From contig AFXB01000004.1 in NCBI GenBank assembly GCA_000238815.2, positions 62,001 to 126,000 on the forward strand: a stretch of DNA of 64,000 nucleotides, in the 5' to 3' direction. This document shows, one piece after another, positions 55,971 through 64,000 of this stretch (the stretch's first letter is position 1; each line of letters starts with the position of its first letter). The notes beneath the pieces are model-generated. The model was not told the DNA's origin. It ran no database searches and was given only the letters and a program-made list of their open reading frames with translations. This DNA is from SAR116 cluster alpha proteobacterium HIMB100. Lineage in GTDB: Bacteria > Pseudomonadota > Alphaproteobacteria > Puniceispirillales > Puniceispirillaceae. Position numbers and translations under genes: made by a program.

Positions 55971-56046
55971 AGGAACCTTCTTGAATAAACATGAGTTATG
56001 CAGCATTTAGCTGGCAGTAACATTAGAGTAACGATAGCCGTTCAGC

Positions 56047-56679
56047 TCATGATTTGGGGGCGGGGTCTTTTCGGAACCTGTCTAGTGATACAATTTCTGC
56101 AGTTTCTGCTTCACCCGCCTCATCTGCCGCATCTTTTTGCTCAGGAGCCGTTTCGGCAGGGGGCTGTGCGGTACTGGTCATTTTTTGCAGGTCTGTCTTC
56201 GTTTCTTTCTCAGCTACAGATGTTTTCTCATCTGTATCTTTACTCGCGGAAACTTCCCGCAACAACACCGGCTTATCGCCTGTTCCATTTTCCGATGCTT
56301 GCTGGGCCTCATTTGGATCGCTGAACTGCAACCCGAAGCCAACTGATGGATCAGTGAAATGAGTGACTGCTGAAAACGGGATCACTAAATTGTGCTGAAC
56401 ACCCGAAAAAGACAAGCCAACGGAAAAATGGTCTTCTTCAACCGTTAAATCCCAGAACTGGTGCTGAAGCACTATAGTCATTTCATTCGGGTTGCTGTTC
56501 TTCAAGCTTTCTTCCATCTCGACACCCTCTGCTTGGGTGCGAAAAGTAATGTAAAAATGACATTCTCCGGGAAGGCCATATTCTTGCACAATGGCTAATG
56601 CGCCGCGCACAACCGTTCGCAGTGAATCCTCAACAAGAAGCTCATAATTAATCGAGCTGGTCCCTTCTGAATCGCTCAT
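56047..56679 (-). CDS. sspB: ClpXP adaptor SspB (alphaproteobacterial type)
   Basis: Protein of 210 residues that binds the ssrA tag on rescued polypeptides and delivers them to ClpXP. The folded N-terminal domain (about 1-125) contains INYELLVEDSLRTVVRGAL, ECHFYITFRTQAEGVEM, MTIVLQHQFWDLTVEEDHF and FSVGLSFSGVQHNLVIPF, as in alpha-type SspB. A long acidic, low-complexity linker (about 130-190) follows, and the tail IVSLDRFRKDPAP is the likely ClpX-binding motif. It lies directly downstream of the tmRNA gene on the same strand. This adjacency fits their joint role. Confidence 0.92.
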   Translation of the reverse strand: MSDSEGTSSINYELLVEDSLRTVVRGALAIVQEYGLPGECHFYITFRTQAEGVEMEESLKNSNPNEMTIVLQHQFWDLTVEEDHFSVGLSFSGVQHNLVIPFSAVTHFTDPSVGFGLQFSDPNEAQQASENGTGDKPVLLREVSASKDTDEKTSVAEKETKTDLQKMTSTAQPPAETAPEQKDAADEAGEAETAEIVSLDRFRKDPAPKS

Positions 56680-56734
56680 CTGTGTAAATCCATATTTTCA
56701 CCTGAGCCTGTTGGTGGCGCGGCCATGTTTATGT

Positions 56735-57068
56735 TAGCGGGACCGCTTCTGTTGCCAGGTGCAGCCCCAAACCCCGCCTGACAGAGCTCAAGCCATCAGG
56801 ACTTTAAAATGGTTACGCCTGCCGCATTAAGCAGCGATAGCAACCGGAGCAGTGTTGTCGTTTGCAACTACTACATGGCCCGATAACGGCGGGTACCATA
56901 CCGAACGAAAATAATGTCTTTACCACATGCGTCGATCCTATTTCGCCCCCAAAAGTCAACCTGCATAACTTTGCCTGCTGATATTTGGTGGAGGCGCCGG
57001 GTACCGCCCCCGGGTCCGCCCTGCTTATTCCACATTACGTTTATCGTCATAGCCAGCCGAAACTGGCC
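56735..57068 (-). ncRNA. ssrA: Split (circularly permuted) tmRNA, ssrA
   Basis: Two-piece tmRNA read on the minus strand, acceptor piece first. The acceptor piece ends CGCCTCC-ACCA (56996-56986) and carries a 5-bp T-arm, CCGGG-GGCGGTA-CCCGG, whose loop lacks TTC. A 35-base spacer (56985-56951) is removed, and the coding piece begins GGGGGCGAAATAGGATCGAC at 56950. GGGGGCG pairs perfectly (one G-T) with CGCCTCC to form the acceptor stem. The tag reading frame (56865-56827) encodes ANDNTAPVAIAA then TAA. The outer ends are approximate. tmRNA frees stalled ribosomes and tags the nascent chain for proteolysis. The adjacent sspB codes for the adaptor that recognises such tags. The rest of the gap to thyA (57103-57220) shows only the tmRNA promoter and the thyA ribosome site. 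Confidence 0.95.
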
Positions 57069-57073
57069 TTTTG

Positions 57074-57102
57074 AGTATAACAGGCTAATGAGGGTAAATA
57101 AA
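57074..57102 (-). promoter_or_regulatory. Candidate promoter of the tmRNA gene
   Basis: On the minus strand TATACT (57079-57074) is a good -10 element, with TTTATT (57102-57097) 17 bases further upstream as a poor -35. It lies just before the hairpin GCCAG-TTTCGG-CTGGC that begins the acceptor piece, so transcription would start near 57068. Confidence 0.45.
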
Positions 57103-57220
57103 AGTTTTTTGCGGATTTCATTCAATTTTACGAAGGACGATTATCTCAGCTCTGGAAACAGGAAGGTAGCTTTGCTAGGGTGAGATAAGAATGTGAATAG
57201 GCATATAGCAGAGAGGTTCT

Positions 57221-58018
57221 ATGCAGCAATATCTTGATCTTCTGCAGCATGTTATGGACCAGGGCGTGGTGCGTTCAGACCGAACCGGTACAGGAACGAA
57301 ATCAGTGTTTGGCTGGCAGATGCGGTTTGATTTATCTGCTGGGTTCCCGTTGCTGACCACAAAAAAGCTGCACACTCGTTCCATAATTCATGAACTGCTG
57401 TGGTTTATCAAAGGTGACACCAATATTGGGTATTTGCGGGATAATGGCGTGTCTATCTGGAATGAGTGGGCTGATGAAAATGGTGACCTCGGTCCGGTTT
57501 ATGGTCAGCAATGGCGACGCTGGCAAACGCCAGATGAAGGGCGGGTAATTGACCAGCTTGCGGATGTGGTTTCTTCAATCAGAACCTCACCTGACTCGCG
57601 CCGATTGATTGTGTCTGCCTGGAATCCGTCTGATGTTCCCGATATGGCTTTGCCGCCGTGTCATTGTTTGTTCCAGTTCCATGTTGCAAATGGCAGGCTA
57701 TCATGCCAGCTCTATCAGCGATCTGCAGATATCTTCTTAGGTGTGCCGTTCAATATCGCATCTTATGCTTTGCTGACTCATATGATTGCGCATGTAACGT
57801 CTCTGGAAGTTGGTGATTTTGTGCATACCTTGGGTGATGCGCATCTTTATCTCAATCACATTGAACAGGCCAAAGAACAGCTGACACGCCAGCCGGGCCC
57901 TTTGCCGCGGTTACATCTGATTGACCCTCCTGATGAACTTGATGCGTTCACCTTTGAGCATTTTAAGATTTCTGATTATATCGCAGCCCCATCTATTTCT
58001 GCACCTATTGCGGTATGA
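57221..58018 (+). CDS. thyA: Thymidylate synthase
   Basis: Enzyme of 265 residues (E. coli 264) that methylates dUMP to dTMP using methylene-tetrahydrofolate, which becomes dihydrofolate. [18 protein letters not shown], the active-site Cys in [11 protein letters not shown] at residue 146, [19 protein letters not shown] and HLYLNHIEQ are all present. GAGAGG precedes the ATG. The stop overlaps folA as ATGA, coupling it to the enzyme that recycles its product. Divergent from the tmRNA gene. Confidence 0.97.
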   Translation: MQQYLDLLQHVMDQGVVRSDRTGTGTKSVFGWQMRFDLSAGFPLLTTKKLHTRSIIHELLWFIKGDTNIGYLRDNGVSIWNEWADENGDLGPVYGQQWRRWQTPDEGRVIDQLADVVSSIRTSPDSRRLIVSAWNPSDVPDMALPPCHCLFQFHVANGRLSCQLYQRSADIFLGVPFNIASYALLTHMIAHVTSLEVGDFVHTLGDAHLYLNHIEQAKEQLTRQPGPLPRLHLIDPPDELDAFTFEHFKISDYIAAPSISAPIAV

Positions 58019-58575
58019 TCATGCCTGTAATCAAAAAAGACGACGAATTTCAGATGGTCTGCGTCGTGGCTATGGCGCGCAACCGGGTAATCGGTGATGG
58101 AGCTGATCTGATCTGGCATCTGCCAGGCGACTTAAAGCGAGTAAAACAGCTGACTATGGGATGTCCTCTCATCATGGGCAGGCGCACATTCCAGTCTATC
58201 GGGCGGGCATTACCCGGGCGATTGTCGGTGGTGCTCACCAGAGATGAGAGCTGGCAGGCTGAGGGGGCGGTTGCTGTTCCCAGCCTTGAGGCAGCAATTC
58301 AGGTTAGCAAGGAGTGGCTGATCAACCAACAGTCGGATGAGAGACGCCTGATTTTGTTTGGTGGCGGGCAGATATACGCCGCAGGCTTGTCTTATTGCCA
58401 GGTGATTGAAGCCACTTTCGTTGAGGCGGAACCGGCAGATGGTGTTAAGTTTCCCGCCTTTAACCATGCAGATTGGACTGACAATTTGTTAGAGCAGTTT
58501 GCCGCAGATGGTGACGTGCCCGGCTTTTCTTATAACAGGCTGGTCCGCAAAAAGACGGCGCGCCCTTTATCCTGA
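58015..58575 (+). CDS. folA: Dihydrofolate reductase
   Basis: NADPH-dependent reductase of 186 residues that regenerates tetrahydrofolate. [20 protein letters not shown] (the Met20-loop region; the active-site acid is the Asp of GADLIW), [18 protein letters not shown] and [11 protein letters not shown] match. It is slightly longer than E. coli FolA (159), mainly by a short N-terminal lead of about 14 residues; an in-frame ATG at 58021 is another possible start. Coupled to thyA by a 4-base overlap. It lies 18 bases from the convergent mrp gene. Confidence 0.95.
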   Translation: MIMPVIKKDDEFQMVCVVAMARNRVIGDGADLIWHLPGDLKRVKQLTMGCPLIMGRRTFQSIGRALPGRLSVVLTRDESWQAEGAVAVPSLEAAIQVSKEWLINQQSDERRLILFGGGQIYAAGLSYCQVIEATFVEAEPADGVKFPAFNHADWTDNLLEQFAADGDVPGFSYNRLVRKKTARPLS

Positions 58576-58593
58576 AGCCCATGGTTAAGCAGA

Positions 58594-59718
58594 TTATTCC
58601 AGTACGATTGCCGGCGCTGCACGACTGGTTTGATTCAATTGCGCAATAATGGTTTCTGCAATCTTAAGATAGGCTTGTGCATGAGGGGAATCTGGTTGGG
58701 CCGACACTATGGGTGTGCCTGCATCTGATGTGGCTCTGATTTCCATATTAAGGGGAATGGCGCCCAAGAAGGGCAGGCCGAGCCGTTCAGCCTCTGCTTT
58801 GGCCCCGCCAGTACCAAAGATATCTGACGTTTCCCCACATCCCGGACAGACAAAATAGCTCATATTTTCAACAATTCCTAATACAGGGACATTCACACGC
58901 CGAAACATATTCAAGCCCTTGCGCGCATCTATCAGAGCGAGGTCCTGAGGGGTTGATACAATAACAGAACCAGCCAGATCAGCTTTTTGTGAGAGCGTTA
59001 ATTGTGCATCGCCTGTACCTGGTGGCATGTCAATCACAAGCACGTCGAGCCCGTCCCAGGCCACATCGCGCAACATCTGCTGAACCGCAGACATCACCAT
59101 TGGGCCACGCCAGATGGTCGGCGCGTCTTCATCAACCAGAAAGCCGATGGACATCGCCTGAAGCCCCCAGGCTAAAAGAGGAACCAACTTGTTGTTTTCT
59201 GTAACGGGTTTTTGATTTAGCCCGAGCAGACGAGGTAAGGAGGGGCCATAAATATCAGCATCCAAAATACCGGTCTTCAGCCCTTGTGCAGCAAAGGCCA
59301 GAGCAAGATTGATAGATGTTGTTGATTTGCCGACGCCGCCTTTTCCTGAAGCAACCGCAATCACATGCTTGGCTGGTTTTAATAATGTCTCATCCTGTGA
59401 TGCAGACGCTTGTGCTGGTCCAGCCTGGCCTGCTGCGGATGTGGCTGCGGAGCTGTGAGAGGCCGGATTGTGAGCCGTCAGGATAACCGATACAGACAAA
59501 ACGCCATTGATCTCATTTACAGCAGCTTCCGCAGCGGATTTGAGAGCGTCCGCTCCGCCAGCCTGCTCAGGGTCTATCTCAATCGTAAACCCGACATTCC
59601 CGTCTTTGATAACCACACCACTTACAGCATTTTCTGCAACAATGTCTGTGTCACGACCTGGCATTTGAACAGATTTCAGCGCGTGGAGGATTTTTTGTTC
59701 GGTAATTTGTGCTGACAT
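58594..59718 (-). CDS. Mrp/ApbC-type iron-sulfur cluster carrier ATPase
   Basis: P-loop ATPase of 374 residues. The N-terminal MIP18/DUF59 domain (about 1-90) is followed by an Ala/Ser/Gln-rich linker. The ParA-like ATPase has the deviant Walker A VASGKGGVGKSTTSINLA near residue 128 and the conserved cysteines in FVCPGCGETSDIFG near residue 282. It carries Fe-S clusters to target proteins. I chose the ATG at 59718 because AGGAA lies 9 bases before it; the open frame begins with a TTG 6 codons upstream. Convergent with folA, divergent from hflK. Confidence 0.93.
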   Translation of the reverse strand: MSAQITEQKILHALKSVQMPGRDTDIVAENAVSGVVIKDGNVGFTIEIDPEQAGGADALKSAAEAAVNEINGVLSVSVILTAHNPASHSSAATSAAGQAGPAQASASQDETLLKPAKHVIAVASGKGGVGKSTTSINLALAFAAQGLKTGILDADIYGPSLPRLLGLNQKPVTENNKLVPLLAWGLQAMSIGFLVDEDAPTIWRGPMVMSAVQQMLRDVAWDGLDVLVIDMPPGTGDAQLTLSQKADLAGSVIVSTPQDLALIDARKGLNMFRRVNVPVLGIVENMSYFVCPGCGETSDIFGTGGAKAEAERLGLPFLGAIPLNMEIRATSDAGTPIVSAQPDSPHAQAYLKIAETIIAQLNQTSRAAPAIVLE

Positions 59719-59864
59719 TCTTGAATTTCCTGTCAATCGTCTAGATATAAGGGTGAAGCGGATGCTCTATCAACTAGTCATGCTTGTGCAGTTTTGCAAG
59801 CGGCGGTGATCGGGCGTTCCGCTATGCAAACAAAAAACAGCATTGCAAATGGAGCGCAGCAGAT

Positions 59865-60986
59865 ATGCCCTGGAACAATCAAGGCAATAATCAAGGTGGA
59901 AATCAGGGCGGCGGTCCCTGGGGCGGTGGCGGCAATAATGGCGGTCCCTGGGGCGGTGGTTCAGGTCGTCCGCCAGGTCGGCCAAATCCACCAGAATTTG
60001 ATAAAATGTTCCGTGATTTCAGGAACCAATTTAATGGCCGTGTGCCCGGCGGTGGCAACCCACTGAAATATATGTGGCTGTTGCTGATTGTCGTGCTTGG
60101 TTTATGGGCGGCGACAGGTTTCTACCGAATCAATCCGCAACAGCAGGGCGTGGTCTTGCGTTTTGGTGAGTGGGTAAAAACAACATCACCTGGTCTGCAT
60201 TATCATTTGCCGTTCCCAATTGAACAGGTGCTGACCCCTGATGTAACACGTGACAACCGACTTGAGATCGGGTTCCGCGATATTTCAGGCCGTTCAGCCT
60301 CACGCCGAGATATTGCTGATGAAAGTCAGATGATCACCGGCGATGAAAATATCGTTGATATTGATTTCGTGGTCTTTTGGCGAATTGCGGATGCGGGGGC
60401 CTATTTGTTCAATCTGGCTGAACCAGATGAAACCATCAAAGTCGCTGCGGAAGCGGTGATGCGTGAGATTATCGGGCAGACAGCAATTCAGACTGTGCTG
60501 ACGGAAGGCCGTCAAAATGTTCAGACCTCTGTGCGTCAAAAGCTGCAGGAATTAATGGATGAATATAAAGCAGGTGTGCGTGTGCGTGAGGTACAGCTGC
60601 TGGCTGTTGACCCGCCATCAGATGTTATTGACGCCTTTAATGATGTTCAACGGGCACGTCAGGACAGGGACAGGCTGAAAAACGAAGCTGAAGCTTTCCG
60701 TAACGATATTGTTCCTCGGGCACGTGGTGAGGCTGCACGTTTGATCGCAGAAGCAGAAGCCTACCGTGAAGAAGTTGTGAACAGAGCACAAGGTGACGCG
60801 TCACGTTTTGATCAGGTTTATAACGCTTATGAAATGGATAAAGATGTGACCCGAGAGCGGATTTACATTGAAACCATCGAAGAGGTGTTTGGCAACATTG
60901 AGAAGATCATCATTGATGAAGATGGTCAGTCAGTAGTGCCATATCTGCCCTTGAAAGAGCTGGGTAAAGCCCAGAGCGCAAAATAA
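59865..60986 (+). CDS. hflK: Membrane protease modulator HflK
   Basis: SPFH-domain protein of 373 residues. A Gly/Asn/Trp-rich N-terminus (GNNQGGNQGGGPWGGGG) is followed by one transmembrane helix (YMWLLLIVVLGLWAATGFY near residue 72), then the SPFH/band-7 domain and a coiled-coil rich in Arg/Glu/Ala. It forms a membrane ring with HflC that regulates FtsH. I start at 59865, with GGAG upstream; a longer frame to 59784 has no family match. HflC follows 14 bases later. Confidence 0.95.
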   Translation: MPWNNQGNNQGGNQGGGPWGGGGNNGGPWGGGSGRPPGRPNPPEFDKMFRDFRNQFNGRVPGGGNPLKYMWLLLIVVLGLWAATGFYRINPQQQGVVLRFGEWVKTTSPGLHYHLPFPIEQVLTPDVTRDNRLEIGFRDISGRSASRRDIADESQMITGDENIVDIDFVVFWRIADAGAYLFNLAEPDETIKVAAEAVMREIIGQTAIQTVLTEGRQNVQTSVRQKLQELMDEYKAGVRVREVQLLAVDPPSDVIDAFNDVQRARQDRDRLKNEAEAFRNDIVPRARGEAARLIAEAEAYREEVVNRAQGDASRFDQVYNAYEMDKDVTRERIYIETIEEVFGNIEKIIIDEDGQSVVPYLPLKELGKAQSAK

Positions 60987-61000
60987 CAGGAGATAAGACA

Positions 61001-61873
61001 ATGAAGATGACACGTAATATTTCGCTTCTTTCTATCGGCCTGTTAATTCTGGGCCTCTATTCGGCAGCATTTACAGTTAACCAAACGCAGCAAGCGCTGG
61101 TATTGCAGTTTGGTGAACCAAAGCGGATTATCCAGGATCCCGGGCTCCAGTTTAAGATCCCGTTTATTCAGGACGCCGTGTATTATGAACGCCGTGTTTT
61201 GTCTTTGATCCCTCAGGATGCTGAGGAAGTCATTCTGGCAGATCAGAAACGCTTGCAGGTCGATGCTTATGCGCGGTACCGGATTATGGACCCCTTATTG
61301 TTCTTCCAAACCGTCCGCAATGAGTTTGGCGCCCGCGCTCGTCTGGAATCAATTATTGATTCATCAGTGCGTCGTGTGCTAGGTCGGGAAACGCTGGCGT
61401 CCATTCTCACAGGTGAGCGAGAAACCATTAATGGCTCTATCCGGGACGAGGTAAACCAGTCTGTGGAATCCCTTGGGATCGAAATTATCGATGTGCGCTT
61501 GCGTCGGGCAGATTACCCTGAAGCAACCAGCCAGAACATCTTTAATCGGATGAAATCTGAGCGAGAAAGAGAAGCGAAGGAATTCCGCGCGACCGGTGAA
61601 GAAGAAGCTCAGAAAATCAGAGCTGATGCAGAAAAAACCAGGACCGTGATTGTTGCTGAAGCCAAAAAAGAAGCGCAGCAGGTTCGTGGTGAGGGGGATT
61701 CAGATGCCATTCGCATCTATGCTGAAAGTTTTGGCAGAGACCCGGAGTTTTTCTCGTTTTACCGGTCAATGGAAGCTTATCGTAAATCAATCGGCGAGTC
61801 AGGCACATCCATGGTGTTGTCGCCCAGCTCAAGCTTCTTCCGGTACTTTAAGGATAAAGACGGCGCTGAATAA
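61001..61873 (+). CDS. hflC: Membrane protease modulator HflC
   Basis: SPFH-domain protein of 290 residues with an N-terminal signal-anchor (NISLLSIGLLILGLYSAAF), the conserved QQALVLQFGEPKRIIQDPGL and a long charged coiled-coil (about residues 180-235, with EREREAKEFRATGEEEAQ). The C-terminal region is FFSFYRSMEAYRKSI. It pairs with HflK to control FtsH. AGGAGATAAG precedes the ATG. A large inverted repeat lies after the stop, before the DegP-type gene. Confidence 0.95.
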   Translation: MKMTRNISLLSIGLLILGLYSAAFTVNQTQQALVLQFGEPKRIIQDPGLQFKIPFIQDAVYYERRVLSLIPQDAEEVILADQKRLQVDAYARYRIMDPLLFFQTVRNEFGARARLESIIDSSVRRVLGRETLASILTGERETINGSIRDEVNQSVESLGIEIIDVRLRRADYPEATSQNIFNRMKSEREREAKEFRATGEEEAQKIRADAEKTRTVIVAEAKKEAQQVRGEGDSDAIRIYAESFGRDPEFFSFYRSMEAYRKSIGESGTSMVLSPSSSFFRYFKDKDGAE

Positions 61874-61895
61874 GCATATGATCCATAGTGATTGG

Positions 61896-61928
61896 CCCCA
61901 TTCCGGCCTTATTGAGGCCAGAATGGGG
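61896..61928 (+). other. Large inverted repeat (stem-loop) between hflC and degP
   Basis: CCCCATTCCGGCCT (61896-61909) pairs with AGGCCAGAATGGGG (61915-61928) with one C-A mismatch, 13 paired bases in all, around a 5-base loop. No T-run follows, so it is not a standard terminator. It could stabilise the hflKC end of a longer message, attenuate read-through, or act as a processing site. Confidence 0.75.
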
Positions 61929-62027
61929 ACACGCTCTGGTGCTAATCCTCATCTGCAGTCAGACGAGCTTATCGGTTTGTCTGGCTGAAACCAATATCGA
62001 GAGATCAACAGATAACAGGATAAACTG

Positions 62028-63542
62028 ATGCCAAATCATGTTTCTACAATGCGGATTGTAAACCGGAACGGCATATCTGCAGCCCAACGCGGTGCAGATA
62101 CGGCCCTTTTCCTGCGTTACTTGCTGATGACAGGGTTTATCGCCCTGTTTGTATTACTGGGTAGCCAAACAGTGCGTGCCGCAGACCGGCCGGATAGTTT
62201 TGCGGATTTGGCAGAGCGTTTGTCACCAGCTGTGGTGAATATCTCCACGACTATGGTGGTGCGGGAAAATGGTCGGCCCCAGATGCCGCAGTTTCCTGAA
62301 GGCTCGCCATTTGAAGATTTTTTTCGAGAATTTGAAGATCGAGGTGAGCGGTCGCGTCGCGCACAGTCGCTTGGGTCAGGTTTCATCATCGATCCAGCAG
62401 GTATTGTGGTCACGAATAATCATGTGATCGAGAATGCTGACGAAATTTCAGTTATCTTGGCTAACGATGAAAGTTTTGAAGCTGAGGTTATCGGCCGCGA
62501 TGCGAAAACAGACATCGCAGTTTTAAAAATTGACCCGGGTGATTCACAGCTGACTGCAGTAGCCTTCGGAGATTCTGACGGTTTGCGGGTTGGTGACTGG
62601 GTGATGGCCATTGGTAATCCCTTTGGTCTTGGCGGTACGGTGACCGCAGGTATCGTTTCTGCACGAGGGCGTGACATTGGCTCAGGCCCTTATGATGATT
62701 ATATTCAGACTGATGCTTCAATTAACCGCGGTAATTCTGGCGGACCTTTGTTTAATCTTGATGGCGAGGTCATCGGCATTAATACTGCTATTTTCTCACA
62801 GACAGGCGGATCTGTTGGTATCGGGTTTGCGATCTCGGCGAATCTGGCGACCCAAGTTGTCAGCCAACTTCAGGATTTCGGCCGTACCCGCCGTGGCTGG
62901 TTGGGCGTGTTTATTCAGGAAGTGACCGAGGATATTGCCGATAGTTTAGGTCTGGAAGATGCAAAAGGGGCGCTTGTCGCATCTGTCACTGAAACCGGTC
63001 CTGCTGATGAAGCCGGTTTGCAAGCTGGCGATGTCATTATTCGTTTTGATGGTAAGGAAGTGAGCAAGAGCCGTGATTTGCCTCGGATTGTCGCTGAAAC
63101 ACCTGTCGAAGCGTCTGTAGATGTTGATGTGGTCAGAGATGGAAAAATGCGGACTCTTTCTGTCACACTTGGCGAGCTTGAACAGGCTGAAAACGGAGGT
63201 CTGCTGTCCAGATCGGGGAAAACGGGACCAGCTGAGGAGACCACACTTGACGATATCGGTTTGGCCGTTGCGCCACTCACTGCAGAGCTTGCCGAAAAAT
63301 ACGGTCTGACTGCTGATGAAAAGATAATCGTGGTGGTCGATGTTTCTGAGGGCAGCCCCGCAGCTAGCAAAGGGCTGCAGCCTGGCGATATCATCCGCCG
63401 TTTGAATCAGTCAGCAATTTCATCTGTCAGCCAGTTGGGCGACGGAATTGCCAAGGCCAAAGAAAGCGGACGAAAAGGCGTGTTAATGCTGATTGAAAGC
63501 GAGGGACAGACACGGTTTGTTCAGGTCAGTTTCGACCAGTAA
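62028..63542 (+). CDS. DegP/DegQ (Do)-family periplasmic serine protease
   Basis: Trypsin-like protease of 504 residues. A basic N-terminus and hydrophobic segment (YLLMTGFIALFVLLGS) end at TVRA-ADRPD, a signal peptidase site near residue 51. The catalytic triad is His in TNNHVIENAD (about 132), Asp in KTDIAVLKI (about 162) and Ser in NRGNSGGPLF (about 237). Two PDZ domains follow, at about 290-375 and 415-500. It degrades or refolds misfolded envelope proteins. Alphaproteobacterial members next to hflKC are often called DegP or MucD. AGGATAA precedes the ATG and a terminator follows. Confidence 0.94.
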   Translation: MPNHVSTMRIVNRNGISAAQRGADTALFLRYLLMTGFIALFVLLGSQTVRAADRPDSFADLAERLSPAVVNISTTMVVRENGRPQMPQFPEGSPFEDFFREFEDRGERSRRAQSLGSGFIIDPAGIVVTNNHVIENADEISVILANDESFEAEVIGRDAKTDIAVLKIDPGDSQLTAVAFGDSDGLRVGDWVMAIGNPFGLGGTVTAGIVSARGRDIGSGPYDDYIQTDASINRGNSGGPLFNLDGEVIGINTAIFSQTGGSVGIGFAISANLATQVVSQLQDFGRTRRGWLGVFIQEVTEDIADSLGLEDAKGALVASVTETGPADEAGLQAGDVIIRFDGKEVSKSRDLPRIVAETPVEASVDVDVVRDGKMRTLSVTLGELEQAENGGLLSRSGKTGPAEETTLDDIGLAVAPLTAELAEKYGLTADEKIIVVVDVSEGSPAASKGLQPGDIIRRLNQSAISSVSQLGDGIAKAKESGRKGVLMLIESEGQTRFVQVSFDQ

Positions 63543-63570
63543 ACACTACCCCGTACTGCCAAAGTTAAAG

Positions 63571-63597
63571 AAGCCGGGCCGCGTGTCCGGCTTTTTT
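63571..63597 (+). terminator. Rho-independent terminator after the DegP-type gene
   Basis: AAGCCGG (63571-63577) pairs with CCGGCTT (63587-63593), followed by a T-run to 63597. It begins 29 bases after the stop. The convergent serB ends at its edge, so it may work in both directions. Confidence 0.85.
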
Positions 63598-64000
63598 ACG
63601 TTGGGGCAAAATCTTTCGAATAATAGCCTTGCAAATATAAAAGCCCGGTCAAATCCGTATGATTTAACTGGGTATCAATTTGTTGACGAAGTGCGGGCTT
63701 GCCTTCAAAGGCAACGCCCAGACCAGCATAATTCAGCATCGCCATGTCATTTGCCCCATCACCCACGCACAAGGTCTCATCAGGGCTAAGGCTATATTCA
63801 GCTATATAGTTTTGCAAACAGGCAAGCTTTGCCTGTTTACCCAGAATTGGGGGAACAGCGCGCCCTGTCAGCCTGTTGTCGCTGATTTCCATAACATTGC
63901 TGTGATGGCCATTAAACCCTAATTTTCCGGCAATCACACCTGTCAGAAATGTGAAGCCGCCTGACACCAGATAACAGATGCTTCCTTGTGCGCGCATCGT
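63596..64000 (-). CDS. serB: Phosphoserine phosphatase SerB (C-terminal part, cut by window)
   Basis: C-terminal 134 residues of SerB, the last enzyme of serine synthesis. HAD motif II is seen as LVSGGFTFLTG, and motif IV as VGDGANDMAMLNYAG, with GKQAKL between supplying the motif III Lys. The frame runs off the right edge, so the N-terminal ACT-like region and motif I (DxD) lie outside. Its gene is convergent with the DegP-type protease gene, an arrangement I know from other alphaproteobacteria. Confidence 0.9.
   Translation of the reverse strand, partial: TMRAQGSICYLVSGGFTFLTGVIAGKLGFNGHHSNVMEISDNRLTGRAVPPILGKQAKLACLQNYIAEYSLSPDETLCVGDGANDMAMLNYAGLGVAFEGKPALRQQIDTQLNHTDLTGLLYLQGYYSKDFAPT

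Noticed and set aside
56871-57125. Minus-strand open frame of 84 codons in the gap before sspB
   Set aside because: It runs across the tmRNA acceptor and coding pieces; the RNA structure and tag explain the sequence.
61878-61988. Possible 36-residue peptide between hflC and the DegP-type gene
   Set aside because: The frame is dominated by the large hairpin, has no good ribosome site and matches no known small protein.

Overview
The window looks like chromosomal DNA from a free-living marine alphaproteobacterium, quite possibly a SAR116-type (Puniceispirillales) organism; that placement is inference. Four signs support it: a two-piece, circularly permuted tmRNA; an alpha-type SspB adaptor; the thyA-folA / mrp / hflK-hflC-degP-serB neighbourhood; and a clear DMSP demethylase (DmdA). 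Base composition is moderate throughout. I see no insertion sequences, prophage, CRISPR array, tRNA or rRNA. Coding density is very high: many convergent neighbours overlap at their stop codons, and the only non-protein stretch longer than 300 bases (56680-57220) holds the tmRNA gene.

Layout. 1-5 kb: a sugar-acid (uronate/aldonate) catabolic cluster with an HpaI-type aldolase (cut by the left edge), a uronate-dehydrogenase-like enzyme, an SDR, an IlvD/Edd dehydratase and hydroxypyruvate isomerase. 5-10 kb: two EamA exporters, an MFS carrier, MarC, a DksA-like zinc protein and a methyltransferase. 10-17 kb: a FadJ-like beta-oxidation protein convergent with a minus-strand run of dmdA, acyl-CoA ligase, IPMDH-family dehydrogenase and thiolase. 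17-24.7 kb: methyltransferase, LysE exporter, carbonic anhydrase, tartrate/D-malate dehydrogenase, a DHA2 drug exporter, an SDR and HflX. 24.7-31 kb: heat-shock genes htpG and clpB, each with a near-identical RpoH-like promoter. 31-45 kb: central and organic-acid metabolism (TPP enzyme, methylmalonyl-CoA mutase, glutaryl-CoA dehydrogenase, metal exporter, ferredoxin-NADP reductase, HAD phosphatase, 2-hydroxyacid dehydrogenase, DUF3179 protein, cytochrome c plus FMN lactate-type dehydrogenase, a TPR protein and YciB). 45-50 kb: PhhB, TauE/SafE, EamA, AzlCD, Pgk, MsrA and ribosomal protein L36. 50-54.4 kb: glycolate oxidase glcDEF. 54.4-64 kb: fumarase, sspB, split tmRNA, thyA, folA, mrp, hflK, hflC, a DegP-type protease and the C-terminal part of serB.

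How the genes work together. The aldolase, dehydratase, dehydrogenase and hydroxypyruvate isomerase can be drawn as an oxidative uronate route ending in pyruvate and hydroxypyruvate. GlcDEF, the FMN dehydrogenase with its cytochrome c, and several 2-hydroxyacid or malate-type dehydrogenases suggest heavy use of small dissolved organic acids. DmdA with its co-directional ligase fits DMSP as a carbon and sulfur source, and methylmalonyl-CoA mutase could handle propionyl units. The right end is a protein quality-control block: tmRNA tags stalled products, SspB delivers them to ClpXP, HflKC and DegP work at the membrane and in the periplasm, and HtpG and ClpB act in the cytoplasm.
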